Origin: Nannocystaceae bacterium
Lineage (GTDB): Bacteria; Myxococcota_A; Polyangia; Nannocystales; Nannocystaceae
NCBI GenBank assembly: GCA_019694555.1
Contig: JAIBBS010000021.1
Location: 1-64,000 of the forward strand
Length of the DNA: 64,000 bases
Direction of reading: 5' to 3'
Part shown: positions 17,308-25,792 of the stretch, one piece after another
How positions within the stretch are numbered: the first letter of the stretch is position 1
Layout: each line of letters begins with the position of its first letter
Notes under the pieces: model-generated
Told to the model about the DNA's origin: nothing
The model's input: only the letters and a program-made list of their open reading frames with translations
Databases searched by the model: none
Program-made: the position numbers and the translations under genes

Positions 17308-20025
17308 GTGAAGCGACGACCCCACGACCCCGAGGTCCATCCTTCAGGCCCACTGCGAAACGGTTCAGGCCGTGCGCGCGAGCGCAGACGGTCCACCGCG
17401 CGCACCGGGGGCCGCCGCGCAGCGACGACGCGCCCCGAGGTCGGTCCCGAGGGCATCGACGCGGTGGTCCGGCGGCTGCGATCGGGCGCGCGCGTCGTCG
17501 TGCACACCACGCCGCGTCGCGGACCCGGGGCCGCCACGGTCGCGGTGCAGCTGTGGGTCTTCGCGGGCACCGCGGACGAAGGCCCGCGTGAACACGGCAT
17601 CGCCCACCTGCTCGAGCACATGGTGTTCAAGCCGCTGGTGCTCGACGGCGTGCGGCTCGACATCGCGTCCGCGGTCGAGGCCGCCGGCGGCGACGTCAAC
17701 GCGTTCACCAGCCACGACGAGACCGTCTTCCACGCGACCGTGCCGGCGCCCGGCTTCGAGGCCGTGCTCGACGCGCTGGTGCGGCCGCTGTCGCATGCCC
17801 GGCCGGCGGCCGCCGACCTCGCGCAAGAGGCCGAGGTCGTGCTCGAGGAGATCAAGCAGTACGACGACGATCCCGCCTCGCGCGCGATGCAGGACATGAC
17901 CGCCGGCCTGTACGGTGCGCACGGCTATGCGCGGCCGGTGCTGGGCACCGCGCCCGAGGTCGCGGCCCACACCACCGCGCGGCTGCGTGGCTTCCTCGAG
18001 CGCAACTATGGCGGCGAGCGCCTGGCGTTGGTGGTCGCGGGCCCGCTGCCGGCGGCGCGCGTGCTGCGGGCGGCGACGCGGGTGCTGGGCGAGTTCGAGG
18101 CGCGTCCGCCCGTGCGCGCGTTGCGACGACCGCGAGCGAAGACCGAGCCCACGGTGGTGGTGCGGCGCGACGACGTGCACGAGGCCCACGTCGCGCTGGG
18201 TTGGCAGGCGCCGCCGTGGCCCGATCCCGACGCGTGCGCGCTCGAGCTGGCCGCGACGGTGCTGGGCTACGGCGAGTCGAGCTGGCTGTCGCGCGAGCTG
18301 CGACGTCGGCAGGGCCTGGTCACCGACGCACACGCGAGCCTGTTCGCCGGACGCCAGGCCAGCACGATGGCGGTCAGCGGCCACGCGCCGACGGCCAAGC
18401 TCGAAGCGGCGATCGGCGCCATGCTCGAGCAGCTGCGGCGGATGGCCGCCGTGCCGCTGCCGGCCGACGAGCTCGACCGCGCGCGCGCCGTGCTGCGCAG
18501 CGACGTGGTCTACCGCCGCGAGACCGCAGGCGGCATCGCGCACGCGATCGGCTACTACCTCAGCCTCGGCGGCGAGCTCACGCTCGATCGCCGCTACCTC
18601 GCGCAGCTGGCCGCGATCACGCCGCAGCAGGTGCGCGACGCGTGTGCGCGCCTGCTCGCGCCGGGCCGCGCCGCGGTCGCGGTGGTGTTGCCCGCCGCGG
18701 AGATCGATGCCGCGGGCGCGCGCGCGCTGGGCCGCCGATTGACCGCACGGCTGCGCGGTGCGGGCCGCGATCGCCGTCGCCCCACGCTGCAGCGTGATCG
18801 CGACGGCATCGTCCGCGCCGAGCTCGACTGCGGCCTGCGCGTGCGCATCGCCCCCGATCCGAGCCTGGCGATGGCCGCGGGCTGGCTGGTGTGGCCCGGG
18901 GGCCAGCGCATCGAGGCCGCGCGCCACGCCGGCATCAGCCCGGTGATGGCGGCGCTGCTCACCCGCGGCACCGTCGATCGCGACGGCGACGCGCTCGCGC
19001 GCGAGATCGAGGGCTGCGCCGCGGCGCTCGACGGCATCTCGGGGCGCAACAGCGTGGGGCTGCACTTCGAGTGCCTCGCGGGCGACCGCGAGCTGGTGCT
19101 GCGCCGCATGATCGAGTGCGCGTTGCGGCCCCGCTTCGCCGACGACGAGGTCGCGCACGAGCGTCGGCTCGCGCTCGAGGAGCTCGCGGCCGATCGCGAC
19201 GATCTCGCGGGCCTGGCGTTCGAGGCCGCGGCGGCGCGGCTGTACGGCGCCCACGCCTACGGCCGCAAGCGCCGTGGCACCGCGCAGACGCTCGCGGCGA
19301 TCGACGCCGGCGCGCTGCGACGGGCGTGGCAGCGCAGCTACCCCATCGGTCGCGGCTGCCTCGCGCTGTCGGGCGACGTCGATCCCCAGGGTGTGATCGA
19401 GCTGCTGGCCGAGCTGCTCGCAGACGCCGAGCCCGCGCGCGCGCTGGGGCGCTGGCCCGGGCCGGCGCCGCGCCGCAGCCCCGAGGCGGTGGCGCGGGTG
19501 CGCCGCCGTCGCGAGCAGGCCCACGTGGTGCTGGCGTGGCCGGGGCTGACGCTCGCCGATCCGCGCGTGTGGACGATGGAGGTTCTTACGATGATCCTCG
19601 GCGGTCAGGTCGGGCGCCTGTTCACCGCGCTGCGCGAGGAGCAGGGCCTCGTCTATCACGTGTCGGCGTCGTCGACCGAGGGGCTCGACGCCGGCCACGT
19701 CGCCTTCTACGCCGCGACCTCACCCGACAAGCTCGTGCGCGCCCGCGAAGCGCTCGAGCGCGAGCGCGCCCGGATCTGCCGCGAGCCCATCGCGGCGCTC
19801 GAGCTCGAGCGCGCGCAGGCGTACCTGGTGGGGCAGGCCGAGGCCGCGCTGCAGCGACGCGGTCGCATCGCCTCGTCGATGGCGTTCAACGAGATCTACG
19901 GCCTGGGCTACGCCGCGCACCTCGCCTACGCGCGGCGCATCGAGGCGGTGCGCGCCACCGACGTCACCGCGCTGGCGCGCGCGCTGCTGCAGCCGTCGCG
20001 ACAGATCACCGCGATCGTCGCGTGA
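17308..20025 (+). CDS. M16-family zinc metallopeptidase, two fused halves
   Basis: A 905-residue protein of the pitrilysin/processing-peptidase family. The inverted zinc motif HLLEH gives His100, Glu103 and His104, with the distal Glu ligand in [11 protein letters not shown] at about 180. The C-terminal half (about 490-905) is a second M16 fold without the zinc motif, as in other fused members, including the typical [14 protein letters not shown] region near 770. No convincing signal peptide. The start is uncertain: GTG 17308 is the first in-frame start clear of the divergent TPR gene, and residues 1-50 are disordered. Peptide degradation or processing is the expected role. Confidence 0.87.
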   Translation: MKRRPHDPEVHPSGPLRNGSGRARERRRSTARTGGRRAATTRPEVGPEGIDAVVRRLRSGARVVVHTTPRRGPGAATVAVQLWVFAGTADEGPREHGIAHLLEHMVFKPLVLDGVRLDIASAVEAAGGDVNAFTSHDETVFHATVPAPGFEAVLDALVRPLSHARPAAADLAQEAEVVLEEIKQYDDDPASRAMQDMTAGLYGAHGYARPVLGTAPEVAAHTTARLRGFLERNYGGERLALVVAGPLPAARVLRAATRVLGEFEARPPVRALRRPRAKTEPTVVVRRDDVHEAHVALGWQAPPWPDPDACALELAATVLGYGESSWLSRELRRRQGLVTDAHASLFAGRQASTMAVSGHAPTAKLEAAIGAMLEQLRRMAAVPLPADELDRARAVLRSDVVYRRETAGGIAHAIGYYLSLGGELTLDRRYLAQLAAITPQQVRDACARLLAPGRAAVAVVLPAAEIDAAGARALGRRLTARLRGAGRDRRRPTLQRDRDGIVRAELDCGLRVRIAPDPSLAMAAGWLVWPGGQRIEAARHAGISPVMAALLTRGTVDRDGDALAREIEGCAAALDGISGRNSVGLHFECLAGDRELVLRRMIECALRPRFADDEVAHERRLALEELAADRDDLAGLAFEAAAARLYGAHAYGRKRRGTAQTLAAIDAGALRRAWQRSYPIGRGCLALSGDVDPQGVIELLAELLADAEPARALGRWPGPAPRRSPEAVARVRRRREQAHVVLAWPGLTLADPRVWTMEVLTMILGGQVGRLFTALREEQGLVYHVSASSTEGLDAGHVAFYAATSPDKLVRAREALERERARICREPIAALELERAQAYLVGQAEAALQRRGRIASSMAFNEIYGLGYAAHLAYARRIEAVRATDVTALARALLQPSRQITAIVA

Positions 20026-20044
20026 TCGCAGCGCGGCGATCCGC

Positions 20045-20776
20045 TCACGCGAGGCTGAGCACGTAGACATCGTACAGCGCGTGGGTCCACGCTGCGACCG
20101 CGAAGCCGCGGATCTGGTAGACCAGCGCGAAGAACACTCCCGCGAGGGTGCGGTACACCAGCGGCGCCCAGCGCAGCGGTTCGCCACTGGGGCCCAGGTG
20201 GTGGGCCAGCGCGAACACCAACGACGAGATCACCAGCGCGCCCAGCCACGCGCGCCGGGGCCCGGTGATGCCGGTCAGCAGCCACGCGCAGCCGCCCATG
20301 ATGCCGACGCGGAAGATCAGCTCCTCGTGGAAGCCGGCGCCGGCGGAGATGACCAGCACGTCGACGCCGGCGTTGCCGCCCAGCGACAGGCCCGGCGTCA
20401 CGCCGAGCAGCTGGTCCATCACGAACAGGATCAGCGTGCCCATCGACAACGCGTAGACGGCGGACTCCGCCAGCGCCGGCGCGAACGCGCGCGGGTGGAA
20501 GCGTCCGCGCCGCGCCAGCAACACCAACGTCGCGGCGTACACGGCCAACATCGCGGCCATGATCGCGAGGTAGTTCGACAGGTCGCGCTCGGCCACCGCG
20601 ACCAGCGACCGCGTCAGGATGTCGACGCCGTTCTGGCCGCGGCCGGTGAGGATGCCGAGCTGGTAGACCAGCAGCAGCGGGAAGACGAGCACCGCGCTGG
20701 TGATGCCGTCGACGCGCGCCTCGAGGTGCCCGCGCCAGGGTCGGGGACGTGGCGCGGGCTCGTCGTGATCGCGCAT
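20045..20776 (-). CDS. CPBP-family intramembrane glutamic protease
   Basis: A 243-residue multi-helix membrane protein with all motifs of the CPBP (CAAX/Abi) family: EELIFR (Glu151, Glu152, Arg156), FALAHH (His192/193) and WTHALYD (His232, Asp236). These residues form the intramembrane active site. It begins 18 bases after the stop of the zinc-ribbon/CarD-like gene, so the two are probably co-transcribed. It converges on the M16 gene. Natural substrate unknown; family members cut prenylated proteins or bacteriocin-related and signalling proteins. Confidence 0.87.
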   Translation of the reverse strand: MRDHDEPAPRPRPWRGHLEARVDGITSAVLVFPLLLVYQLGILTGRGQNGVDILTRSLVAVAERDLSNYLAIMAAMLAVYAATLVLLARRGRFHPRAFAPALAESAVYALSMGTLILFVMDQLLGVTPGLSLGGNAGVDVLVISAGAGFHEELIFRVGIMGGCAWLLTGITGPRRAWLGALVISSLVFALAHHLGPSGEPLRWAPLVYRTLAGVFFALVYQIRGFAVAAWTHALYDVYVLSLA

Positions 20777-20794
20777 GGCGGGCGCCGCGGCGGC

Positions 20795-22288
20795 CTACTT
20801 GCGCGCCTTCTTGGCCGCGGGCTTCTTGGCCGCCGGCTTCTTCGCTGCGGGCTTCTTGGCCGCCGGCTTCTTGGCCGCCGGCTTCCTGGCCGCCGGCTTC
20901 TTGGCCGCGGGCTTCTTGGCCGCGGGCTTCTTGGCCGCCTTCTTGGCCGCGGGCTTCTTGGCCGCGGGCTTCTTGGCTGCCTTCTTGGCCGCCGGCTTCT
21001 TGGCCGCCTTCTGCTTGGCCGCGCGCGCCTTCTCCTTCTCCTTGGCGAGACGGAGCTTCTCTTTCTCCTTTTCCTTGGCGAGGCGCTCCTTCTCCTTCTC
21101 CTTGGCGAGGCGCTCCTTCTCCTTTTCCTTGGCGAGGCGCTCCTTCTCCTTTTCCTTGGCGAGGCGCTCCTTCTCCTTCTCCTTGGCGAGGCGCTCCTTG
21201 TCCTTCTCCTTCTCCTTGGCGAGACGGAGCTTCTCTTTCTCCTTCTCCTTGGCGAGGCGCTCCTTCTCCTTCTCCTTGGCGAGGCGCTCCTTCTCCTTCT
21301 CTTTCTCCTTGGCCAGGCGCTCCTTGTCCTTCTCCTTGGCCAGGCGAGCCTTCTCCTTCTCCTTGGCGAGACGCTCCTTTTCCTTCTCCTTCTCGCGCAG
21401 GGCGTTCTCCTTCTCCTGCAGCTTCTCCAGCCGCTTGGCCTCGCGCTCCTCGTCCTTGCGGCGACGCTCGTCGTCGCGGGCACGCTGCAGCTCGTCACGC
21501 TTGCGCTCGGCCTCGAGCTTGCGCTCCTCGGCCTTGCGCACGCGCTCCTGCTCGCGCTCCTGCTTCTTGCGCTCGCGCTCCTCGTCGCGCTCGCGCCGCT
21601 TGGCCTCGCGCTCCTCCTCGCGGCGACGACGCTCCTCCTCGCGGCGCTCGGCCTGGGCCGCACGCTCGCGCTCCGCGGCGAGGCGCTTCTCCTCGCGCTC
21701 GCGCTGGCGCTCGGCCTCCTCCTCGGCGAGCCGGCGCTCGCGCTCGGCGGCGATTTCCTCGGGCGAGGGCCCCAGCTCGAGGCCCAGCAGCTGGCGGACC
21801 TCTTCTTCGGGGACGCGCTCGCCGTGACGCTCCGCCTCGGTCTCGCCGCGTCCGTGCACGAGCACACGCGGGAGGTTGTTGCGGAACATGACCTCGACCT
21901 TCTGCTCGCCTGCGATCTCGCAGACGAAGCCAACACCGAAGGTGGGGTGGACCACGATCTGGTGGACCGAGAGCTCAGCCTTGGGGGAGTAGCGCACCGC
22001 GTTGTCGAGCGAGTACGCGTTCATCCCTTCGAGCCAGTCGAGCTTCTTCGCGCCGCGGCGCTTCGCGGCCGCCAGTGGCTCGGGGTTGTCGTCCTCGCCG
22101 CCGCGCGGGGGCTTGAAGGCGTGGGTGTCCCCGCACACAGCGCACTGCACGCGGCGAATCTCGTCCGCGTAGCTCTCGAGAATGATGTGTTGAGTATCGG
22201 CTCTACACTTGGGGCAGTACCCGTCGGTCTCGCCGCCGTTGCTCGAGCTCTGATTCCCACCGAAATGGCTTTCGAAGATCTGATCCAT
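20795..22288 (-). CDS. Zinc-ribbon / CarD-like Tudor protein with charged helix and histone-H1-like tail
   Basis: A 497-residue protein of four parts. Residues 22-58 form a zinc ribbon with CPKC (Cys25, Cys28) and CAVC (Cys49, Cys52). Residues 105-147 ([14 protein letters not shown] and following) look like the Tudor-type RNA-polymerase-interacting domain of CarD/TRCF. Residues about 175-420 are an almost pure Glu/Arg/Lys stretch ending in repeats of RLAKEKEKE, likely a single alpha helix. Residues 420-497 repeat AKKPA as in histone H1 and bacterial H1-like proteins. The ATG at 22288 has GGAG 8-12 bases upstream. The architecture suggests a DNA-bound transcription or chromosome protein, comparable to myxobacterial CarD with its HMGA-like tail; that is inference. 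A CPBP protease gene follows in the same unit. Confidence 0.82.
   Translation of the reverse strand: MDQIFESHFGGNQSSSNGGETDGYCPKCRADTQHIILESYADEIRRVQCAVCGDTHAFKPPRGGEDDNPEPLAAAKRRGAKKLDWLEGMNAYSLDNAVRYSPKAELSVHQIVVHPTFGVGFVCEIAGEQKVEVMFRNNLPRVLVHGRGETEAERHGERVPEEEVRQLLGLELGPSPEEIAAERERRLAEEEAERQREREEKRLAAERERAAQAERREEERRRREEEREAKRRERDEERERKKQEREQERVRKAEERKLEAERKRDELQRARDDERRRKDEEREAKRLEKLQEKENALREKEKEKERLAKEKEKARLAKEKDKERLAKEKEKEKERLAKEKEKERLAKEKEKEKLRLAKEKEKDKERLAKEKEKERLAKEKEKERLAKEKEKERLAKEKEKERLAKEKEKEKLRLAKEKEKARAAKQKAAKKPAAKKAAKKPAAKKPAAKKAAKKPAAKKPAAKKPAARKPAAKKPAAKKPAAKKPAAKKPAAKKARK
20798..21400 (-). repeat. In-frame tandem repeats: 15-bp AKKPA units and 27-bp RLAKEKEKE units
   Basis: About 20798-21020 holds some twelve or more 15-base units encoding AAKKP; about 21030-21400 holds some twelve 27-to-33-base units encoding RLAKEKEKE. 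Both unit sizes keep frame, so length changes by slippage would alter tail and helix length without breaking the gene. Confidence 0.85.
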
Positions 22289-22332
22289 GCTCAAACTCCG
22301 GCCGACGCTCGCACGTGACCTAGCACGGGGGA

Positions 22333-22338
22333 ATCTTA
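22333..22338 (-). promoter_or_regulatory. TAAGAT -10-like box of CarD-like gene
   Basis: On the minus strand TAAGAT lies 44 bases before the ATG at 22288, leaving room for a normal leader that contains the GGAG site. The -35 region is poor. Confidence 0.25.
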
Positions 22339-22355
22339 GCAACAAGCATCAAAGA

Positions 22356-22384
22356 CCCCGAAAATGCAGGCATTTTCTCGGGGG
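22356..22384 (-). terminator. Hairpin downstream of receptor-like gene
   Basis: CCCCGAAAATGC pairs with GCATTTTCTCGGGG, leaving a two-base bulge. On the minus strand it is followed by tctttgatgcttgtt, a moderately T-rich run. It lies about 130 bases after the receptor-like gene and before the CarD-like gene, so a terminator between them is the simplest reading. Confidence 0.45.
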
Positions 22385-22515
22385 TGGGTCGCCCGGACGC
22401 GGCCCGGCTCGATCCAACCCTACGAAATCACAGCGGAACTGACCCCGCGCGCGGGCTCGTGCGCGGCGGGTCCCGAGCCGGAGCTGGCGGGATCGGTTCG
22501 CGATCCGCACGCGAA

Positions 22516-23316
22516 TCAGGCCGGCTCGACCTCGATGCTGCCGCCCGCGGGCTCGGCCGCGCGACGCGTGTCCTCGCCCAGCCGGCGCACCTCCGCAGCG
22601 ACGTCCTTGGACTGCTCGGCCAGGCTGCCCAGCTCGCGGCAGACGACACGGAAGGCGCGGCCGTGATCGCCCGCCTGGGCCGCGATGATGTTGCCGTTGA
22701 GCGCCAACAGCTGCAGCCGGCGCGCGACGTCGTCCACGAACTCGGTGATCGCAGCGAGCCGCTCGTGGTGCATCGCGCGCGCGACCGCGGCGGGGTCCTC
22801 GGCCGCGCCGCGGCGCCAGCTCGCGGCCAGCATCTCGCGCAAGGTCGCGGTGTCCTGGAACGCCTCGAGGATGCCGATGGGGCCGTACTCCTCGGGCTTG
22901 TCGCTGGCGAACAGCGGCCGCGCCGCGAGCATCGTCGCGCGGCCGTTCCACTCGAGCGTGCCGCGGTAGGGCTGGCGCTTGCGCAGCACCGTCTCGACCA
23001 GCTCGGCCTCGGCGTACGCGCCGACCTCGGGCGCGGGCCCGGCGTCGAGCGACGTATACGTCGCGATGCGGCGGTTGCCGAGGTACACCGAGACGCCCAG
23101 GCTGCTCGCGCGGGCGACCCGCGGCAGCAGCTCGCGATCGTAGTTGAGCACGGTGTGCCCGGCCCACAGCTCCTGGTCGCGACGCACGACGCGACCCTGC
23201 GCGTGGATCAGCGTCTCGAGCAGCTCGACGGCCGAGCCCGCGCGCTCGAGCACGCGGCGGCTGACCGTCTGCAACACGACGTCGACGAGTGCCTCGTCGA
23301 TGGTCTCTTCGCCCAT
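22516..23316 (-). CDS. Soluble receptor-like protein: cache-type sensor plus short MCP signalling tip
   Basis: A 266-residue protein with no TM helix. Residues about 40-155 resemble a cache-like sensor (VSVYLGNRRIATYTSL, then GRATMLAARPLFAS, then PIGILEAFQD). Residues 185-245 match the signalling tip of methyl-accepting chemotaxis proteins (LLALNGNIIAAQAGDHGRAF, LGSLAEQSKDVA; compare the usual NAAIEAARAGE-GRGF). The returning helix stops soon after the tip, so the signalling hairpin is cut short. It may feed a cytoplasmic chemosensory array or be a regulator derived from one. Start ATG 23316 follows TACACT by 8 bases. It is divergent from gltX. Confidence 0.72.
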   Translation of the reverse strand: MGEETIDEALVDVVLQTVSRRVLERAGSAVELLETLIHAQGRVVRRDQELWAGHTVLNYDRELLPRVARASSLGVSVYLGNRRIATYTSLDAGPAPEVGAYAEAELVETVLRKRQPYRGTLEWNGRATMLAARPLFASDKPEEYGPIGILEAFQDTATLREMLAASWRRGAAEDPAAVARAMHHERLAAITEFVDDVARRLQLLALNGNIIAAQAGDHGRAFRVVCRELGSLAEQSKDVAAEVRRLGEDTRRAAEPAGGSIEVEPA

Positions 23317-23324
23317 CGGCCGCC

Positions 23325-23330
23325 AGTGTA
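23325..23330 (-). promoter_or_regulatory. TACACT -10-like box of receptor-like gene
   Basis: TACACT on the minus strand lies 8 bases before the ATG at 23316, with no Shine-Dalgarno sequence: another short-leader start. Confidence 0.4.
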
Positions 23331-23364
23331 ACGGCCTGGGCCGGCTTGTGGTAGGAGCGTCGGC

Positions 23365-24843
23365 ATGACCGAGGTCCCGGGCCGCATGCCGCCCCGCGTA
23401 CGCATCGCGCCGAGCCCCACGGGTGACCCGCACGTGGGCACCGCCTACATCGCGCTGTTCAACTTCGCGTTCGCGCGCCGCCACGGCGGCCAGTTCGTGC
23501 TGCGCATCGAGGACACCGATCAGGAACGCTCCTCGCGCAGCAGCGAGACCGCGATCTTCGAGGCGCTGCGCTGGCTCGGGCTCGACTGGGACGAGGGCCC
23601 GGACAAGGGCGGACCCCACGCGCCCTACCGTCAGTCCGAGCGGCTGGCGATCTACGCCGAGCACGTCGAGCAGCTGCTCGCCCGCGGCGAGGCCTATCGC
23701 TGCTTCTGCAGCCGCGAGCGGCTCGACGCGGTGCGCAAGGCTCAGCTCGCCGCCAAGGTCGAGCACCCCGGCTACGACGGCCACTGCCGCGATCTGCCGC
23801 CGGCGCAGGGCGCCGCGCGTGCGGCCGCGGGCGAGGCCCACGTCGTGCGCATGCGGATCCCCCGCAGCGGTGACGTGGTCGTGCACGACCGCCTGCGCGG
23901 TGAGGTCCGCTTCGGCGTGGAGCAGATCGACGACCAGGTGCTGATGAAGTCGGACGGATTCCCGACCTACCACCTCGCCAACGTCGTCGACGATCACCTC
24001 ATGGGCATCACGCACGTGATCCGCGGCGAGGAGTGGCTCACGTCCACGCCCAAGCACGTGCTGCTGTATCGCGCCTTCGGTTGGGAACCGCCGGAGTTCT
24101 ACCACCTGGGCCTGTTGCGCAACGCCGACCGCAGCAAGCTGTCCAAGCGCAAGAACCCGGTGTCGGTGTTCCACTACCGCGCGCTGGGCTACCTGCCGGA
24201 GACGTTCCTCAACTTCCTCGCGACGCTGGGCTTCTCGATGGCCGACAATCGCGAGCGCTTCAGCCTCGCGGAGCTCATCGCGGAGTTCGACCTGTCGCGA
24301 CTGTCGGTCGGCGGGCCGGTGTTCGATCCGGTCAAGCTCGCGGCGTGGAACGGCGAGGACATGCGCGCGATGTCGGTCGAGGCGCTGGTGGCCCGGCTGC
24401 AGCGCGACGTGCTCGACCCGGCGCGGCTGCACGCCATCGTCGAGCTCGGCCGCGAGCGCGTGCAGCGGCTCGACGACTTCGTGCCGTTCGCCGCGTTCTT
24501 CTTCGGCGGCTCGATCGACCTGCGGCCGGTGCTGCCCGAGTTCACGCTCAAAGGCCGCACGCGCGACGAGGTCATCGAGATCCTGCAGCGCTTCCTCGAC
24601 GAGATCGAGAAGGACAAGGACGCGCGCAGCTTCACCAAGGAGTCGATCGAGGGCTTCGCCCGCGGCTTCTGTGAGCGCACCGGCTGGAAGACCAAGGAGA
24701 TCTTCGGGCTGCTGCGCCTCGCGGTGGTGGGGCGCACGGCCGCGCCGCCGCTGTTCGACACCCTGGCGGTGTGCGGCAAGGACCGCACGCGCATGCGGCT
24801 GCGCGACGCGATCGAGCTGCTGCGCGCGACCGCGGCGGGTTGA
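23365..24843 (+). CDS. gltX: Glutamyl-tRNA synthetase
   Basis: Class I synthetase of 492 residues that charges tRNA with glutamate. It has RIAPSPTGDPHVGTAY with the HIGH-type signature at His23-Thr26, RIEDTDQERS, and the KMSKS-type loop SKLSKRK (Ser257-Lys261). The C-terminal anticodon-binding helical domain is intact. Length is normal for the family. The ATG at 23365 has GTAGGAG 9-15 bases upstream. It stands alone, divergent from the receptor-like gene and convergent with the nuo region. Whether it discriminates tRNA-Glu from tRNA-Gln cannot be told here. Confidence 0.95.
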   Translation: MTEVPGRMPPRVRIAPSPTGDPHVGTAYIALFNFAFARRHGGQFVLRIEDTDQERSSRSSETAIFEALRWLGLDWDEGPDKGGPHAPYRQSERLAIYAEHVEQLLARGEAYRCFCSRERLDAVRKAQLAAKVEHPGYDGHCRDLPPAQGAARAAAGEAHVVRMRIPRSGDVVVHDRLRGEVRFGVEQIDDQVLMKSDGFPTYHLANVVDDHLMGITHVIRGEEWLTSTPKHVLLYRAFGWEPPEFYHLGLLRNADRSKLSKRKNPVSVFHYRALGYLPETFLNFLATLGFSMADNRERFSLAELIAEFDLSRLSVGGPVFDPVKLAAWNGEDMRAMSVEALVARLQRDVLDPARLHAIVELGRERVQRLDDFVPFAAFFFGGSIDLRPVLPEFTLKGRTRDEVIEILQRFLDEIEKDKDARSFTKESIEGFARGFCERTGWKTKEIFGLLRLAVVGRTAAPPLFDTLAVCGKDRTRMRLRDAIELLRATAAG

Positions 24844-24851
24844 CGCGTGAC

Positions 24852-24864
24852 GGGCCGAAGGCCC
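24852..24864 (+). terminator. Hairpin after gltX
   Basis: GGGCC-gaa-GGCCC begins 9 bases after the gltX stop. There is no T-tract, so it may slow polymerase in either direction. It would also lie at the 3' end of the minus-strand RNA candidate next to it. Confidence 0.4.
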
Positions 24865-24872
24865 CCGGACCA

Positions 24873-25019
24873 GCGCTCGGCGATTCCAGTTCAACCCCTA
24901 CCATGGCAGGTGGGCACCACGATGACCGCTTCGGGCTTCCCGCCGAACGGGCTTGCACTCCCACGGACAGAGGCGGCTCCCGGGTTGAACGGAGTAGGTA
25001 GAACTCGAACGCCGAGCGC
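24873..25019 (-). ncRNA. Candidate structured RNA between gltX and nuoI
   Basis: The gene-free interval contains a long self-complementary element. GCGCTCGGCG (24873-24882) is the exact reverse complement of CGCCGAGCGC (25010-25019). Inside, GTTCAACCC (24889-24897) pairs exactly with GGGTTGAAC (24982-24990). An alternative pairing joins CTACC (24898-24902) with GGTAG (24997-25001) and AGTTC with GAACT, and cannot form together with the first. A further small hairpin, CCCG-ccgaa-CGGG, sits at 24940-24952. The minus strand is preferred because a CTAAGCT -10-like box (25037-25042) sits just outside it, between the nuo terminator and the element. Size and shape (closed stem, open centre) recall 6S RNA, but no diagnostic sequence was recognised. 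It is not a tRNA, tmRNA or SRP RNA by eye. Confidence 0.4.
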
Positions 25020-25102
25020 GGCCCGAGGTATCGAACAGCTTAGCAGATGCGAGGACGCGTGCAGCCCGAACTCGCGGCGTCGCCGACGATGCGAGCGTGC
25101 AT

Positions 25103-25137
25103 CACGATCGGCGCCGCGCGATCGGGCGCCGATCGTG
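25103..25137 (-). terminator. 13-bp perfect hairpin ending the nuo operon
   Basis: CACGATCGGCGCC (25103-25115) and GGCGCCGATCGTG (25125-25137) are perfect complements around a 9-base loop, starting 50 bases after the nuoI stop. No T-tract follows. It is the strongest simple hairpin seen in the window and most likely ends nuo transcription. Confidence 0.6.
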
Positions 25138-25187
25138 CGGCGGCTTGCGCTTGACAACGCGGCGCCGCGGGGGCCGGCGCGGTCGCA

Positions 25188-25772
25188 TCAGCGGGCGGTC
25201 GGGAAGCGCGGATCGGCGGCGGGCTCGGTGGCGCGATAGTCCGCGCCGTGGCCGCCTTGCACCGCGACCGAACGCGAGCCGCGGCTCATCAGCTCGATCT
25301 TGCCGAGCACGGCCTCGGCGCGCTCCTCGGTCGGCGTCATGTGCTGCGCGCTGTCCATGCGGATCGCGTCGCAGGGGCACGCCTCGACGCACAGGCCACA
25401 GACCACGCACTTGAGCTCGTCGATGACGAAGCTCGCGGGCGCCTTCTCGGCGTCGTCGCGGCGATCCTCCGCGACGATGTGGATGCACTTCGCCGGGCAC
25501 ACCGTCGAGCAGCACATGCACGCGACGCAGCGCACCGAGCCGTCCTCGCGGTGCATCAAGCGATGCACGCCGCGGTAGCGCGCGGGGTAGTAGGTCTTGG
25601 GATCGACGTCGGGCTCGCCGTAGCGAATCGTGTCGACGTCACCCATGCCCTTGGTCATGGTGTTCTTGAAGAAGTGGCGCGCCGAGGTCAGCAGACCCTC
25701 GAGGATCGCCGGCAGGAAGATCTGGTCTCGCATCGAACGCTGCAGCGAGACTTTCTTGACGCCGATGGTCAT
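25188..25772 (-). CDS. nuoI: NADH-quinone oxidoreductase subunit I (two 4Fe-4S clusters)
   Basis: A 194-residue subunit of the peripheral arm of complex I that carries electrons between the Fe-S chain and the quinone site. Two ferredoxin motifs are clear: CVACMCCSTVCPAKC and CVVCGLCVEACPCDA. The tail beyond about residue 150 is longer and less conserved. ATG 25772 has AAGGAG about 9 bases upstream. It is the last gene of the operon, 20 bases after nuoH, and is followed by the hairpin at 25103-25137; nuoJ and later genes do not follow. Confidence 0.93.
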   Translation of the reverse strand: MTIGVKKVSLQRSMRDQIFLPAILEGLLTSARHFFKNTMTKGMGDVDTIRYGEPDVDPKTYYPARYRGVHRLMHREDGSVRCVACMCCSTVCPAKCIHIVAEDRRDDAEKAPASFVIDELKCVVCGLCVEACPCDAIRMDSAQHMTPTEERAEAVLGKIELMSRGSRSVAVQGGHGADYRATEPAADPRFPTAR

Positions 25773-25792
25773 GGTCGATGCTCCTTGCGCGC

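Noticed and set aside
22516-24894. 792-codon minus-strand frame antisense to gltX
   Set aside because: Only its last third is a real gene (the receptor-like protein from 23316); the rest is the complement of gltX.
24873-25019. tRNA, tmRNA or SRP RNA in the gltX-nuoI gap
   Set aside because: No T-arm/acceptor pairing, tag frame or GGAAG/AGCAGCC-type SRP core could be found; I kept it only as an unclassified RNA candidate.
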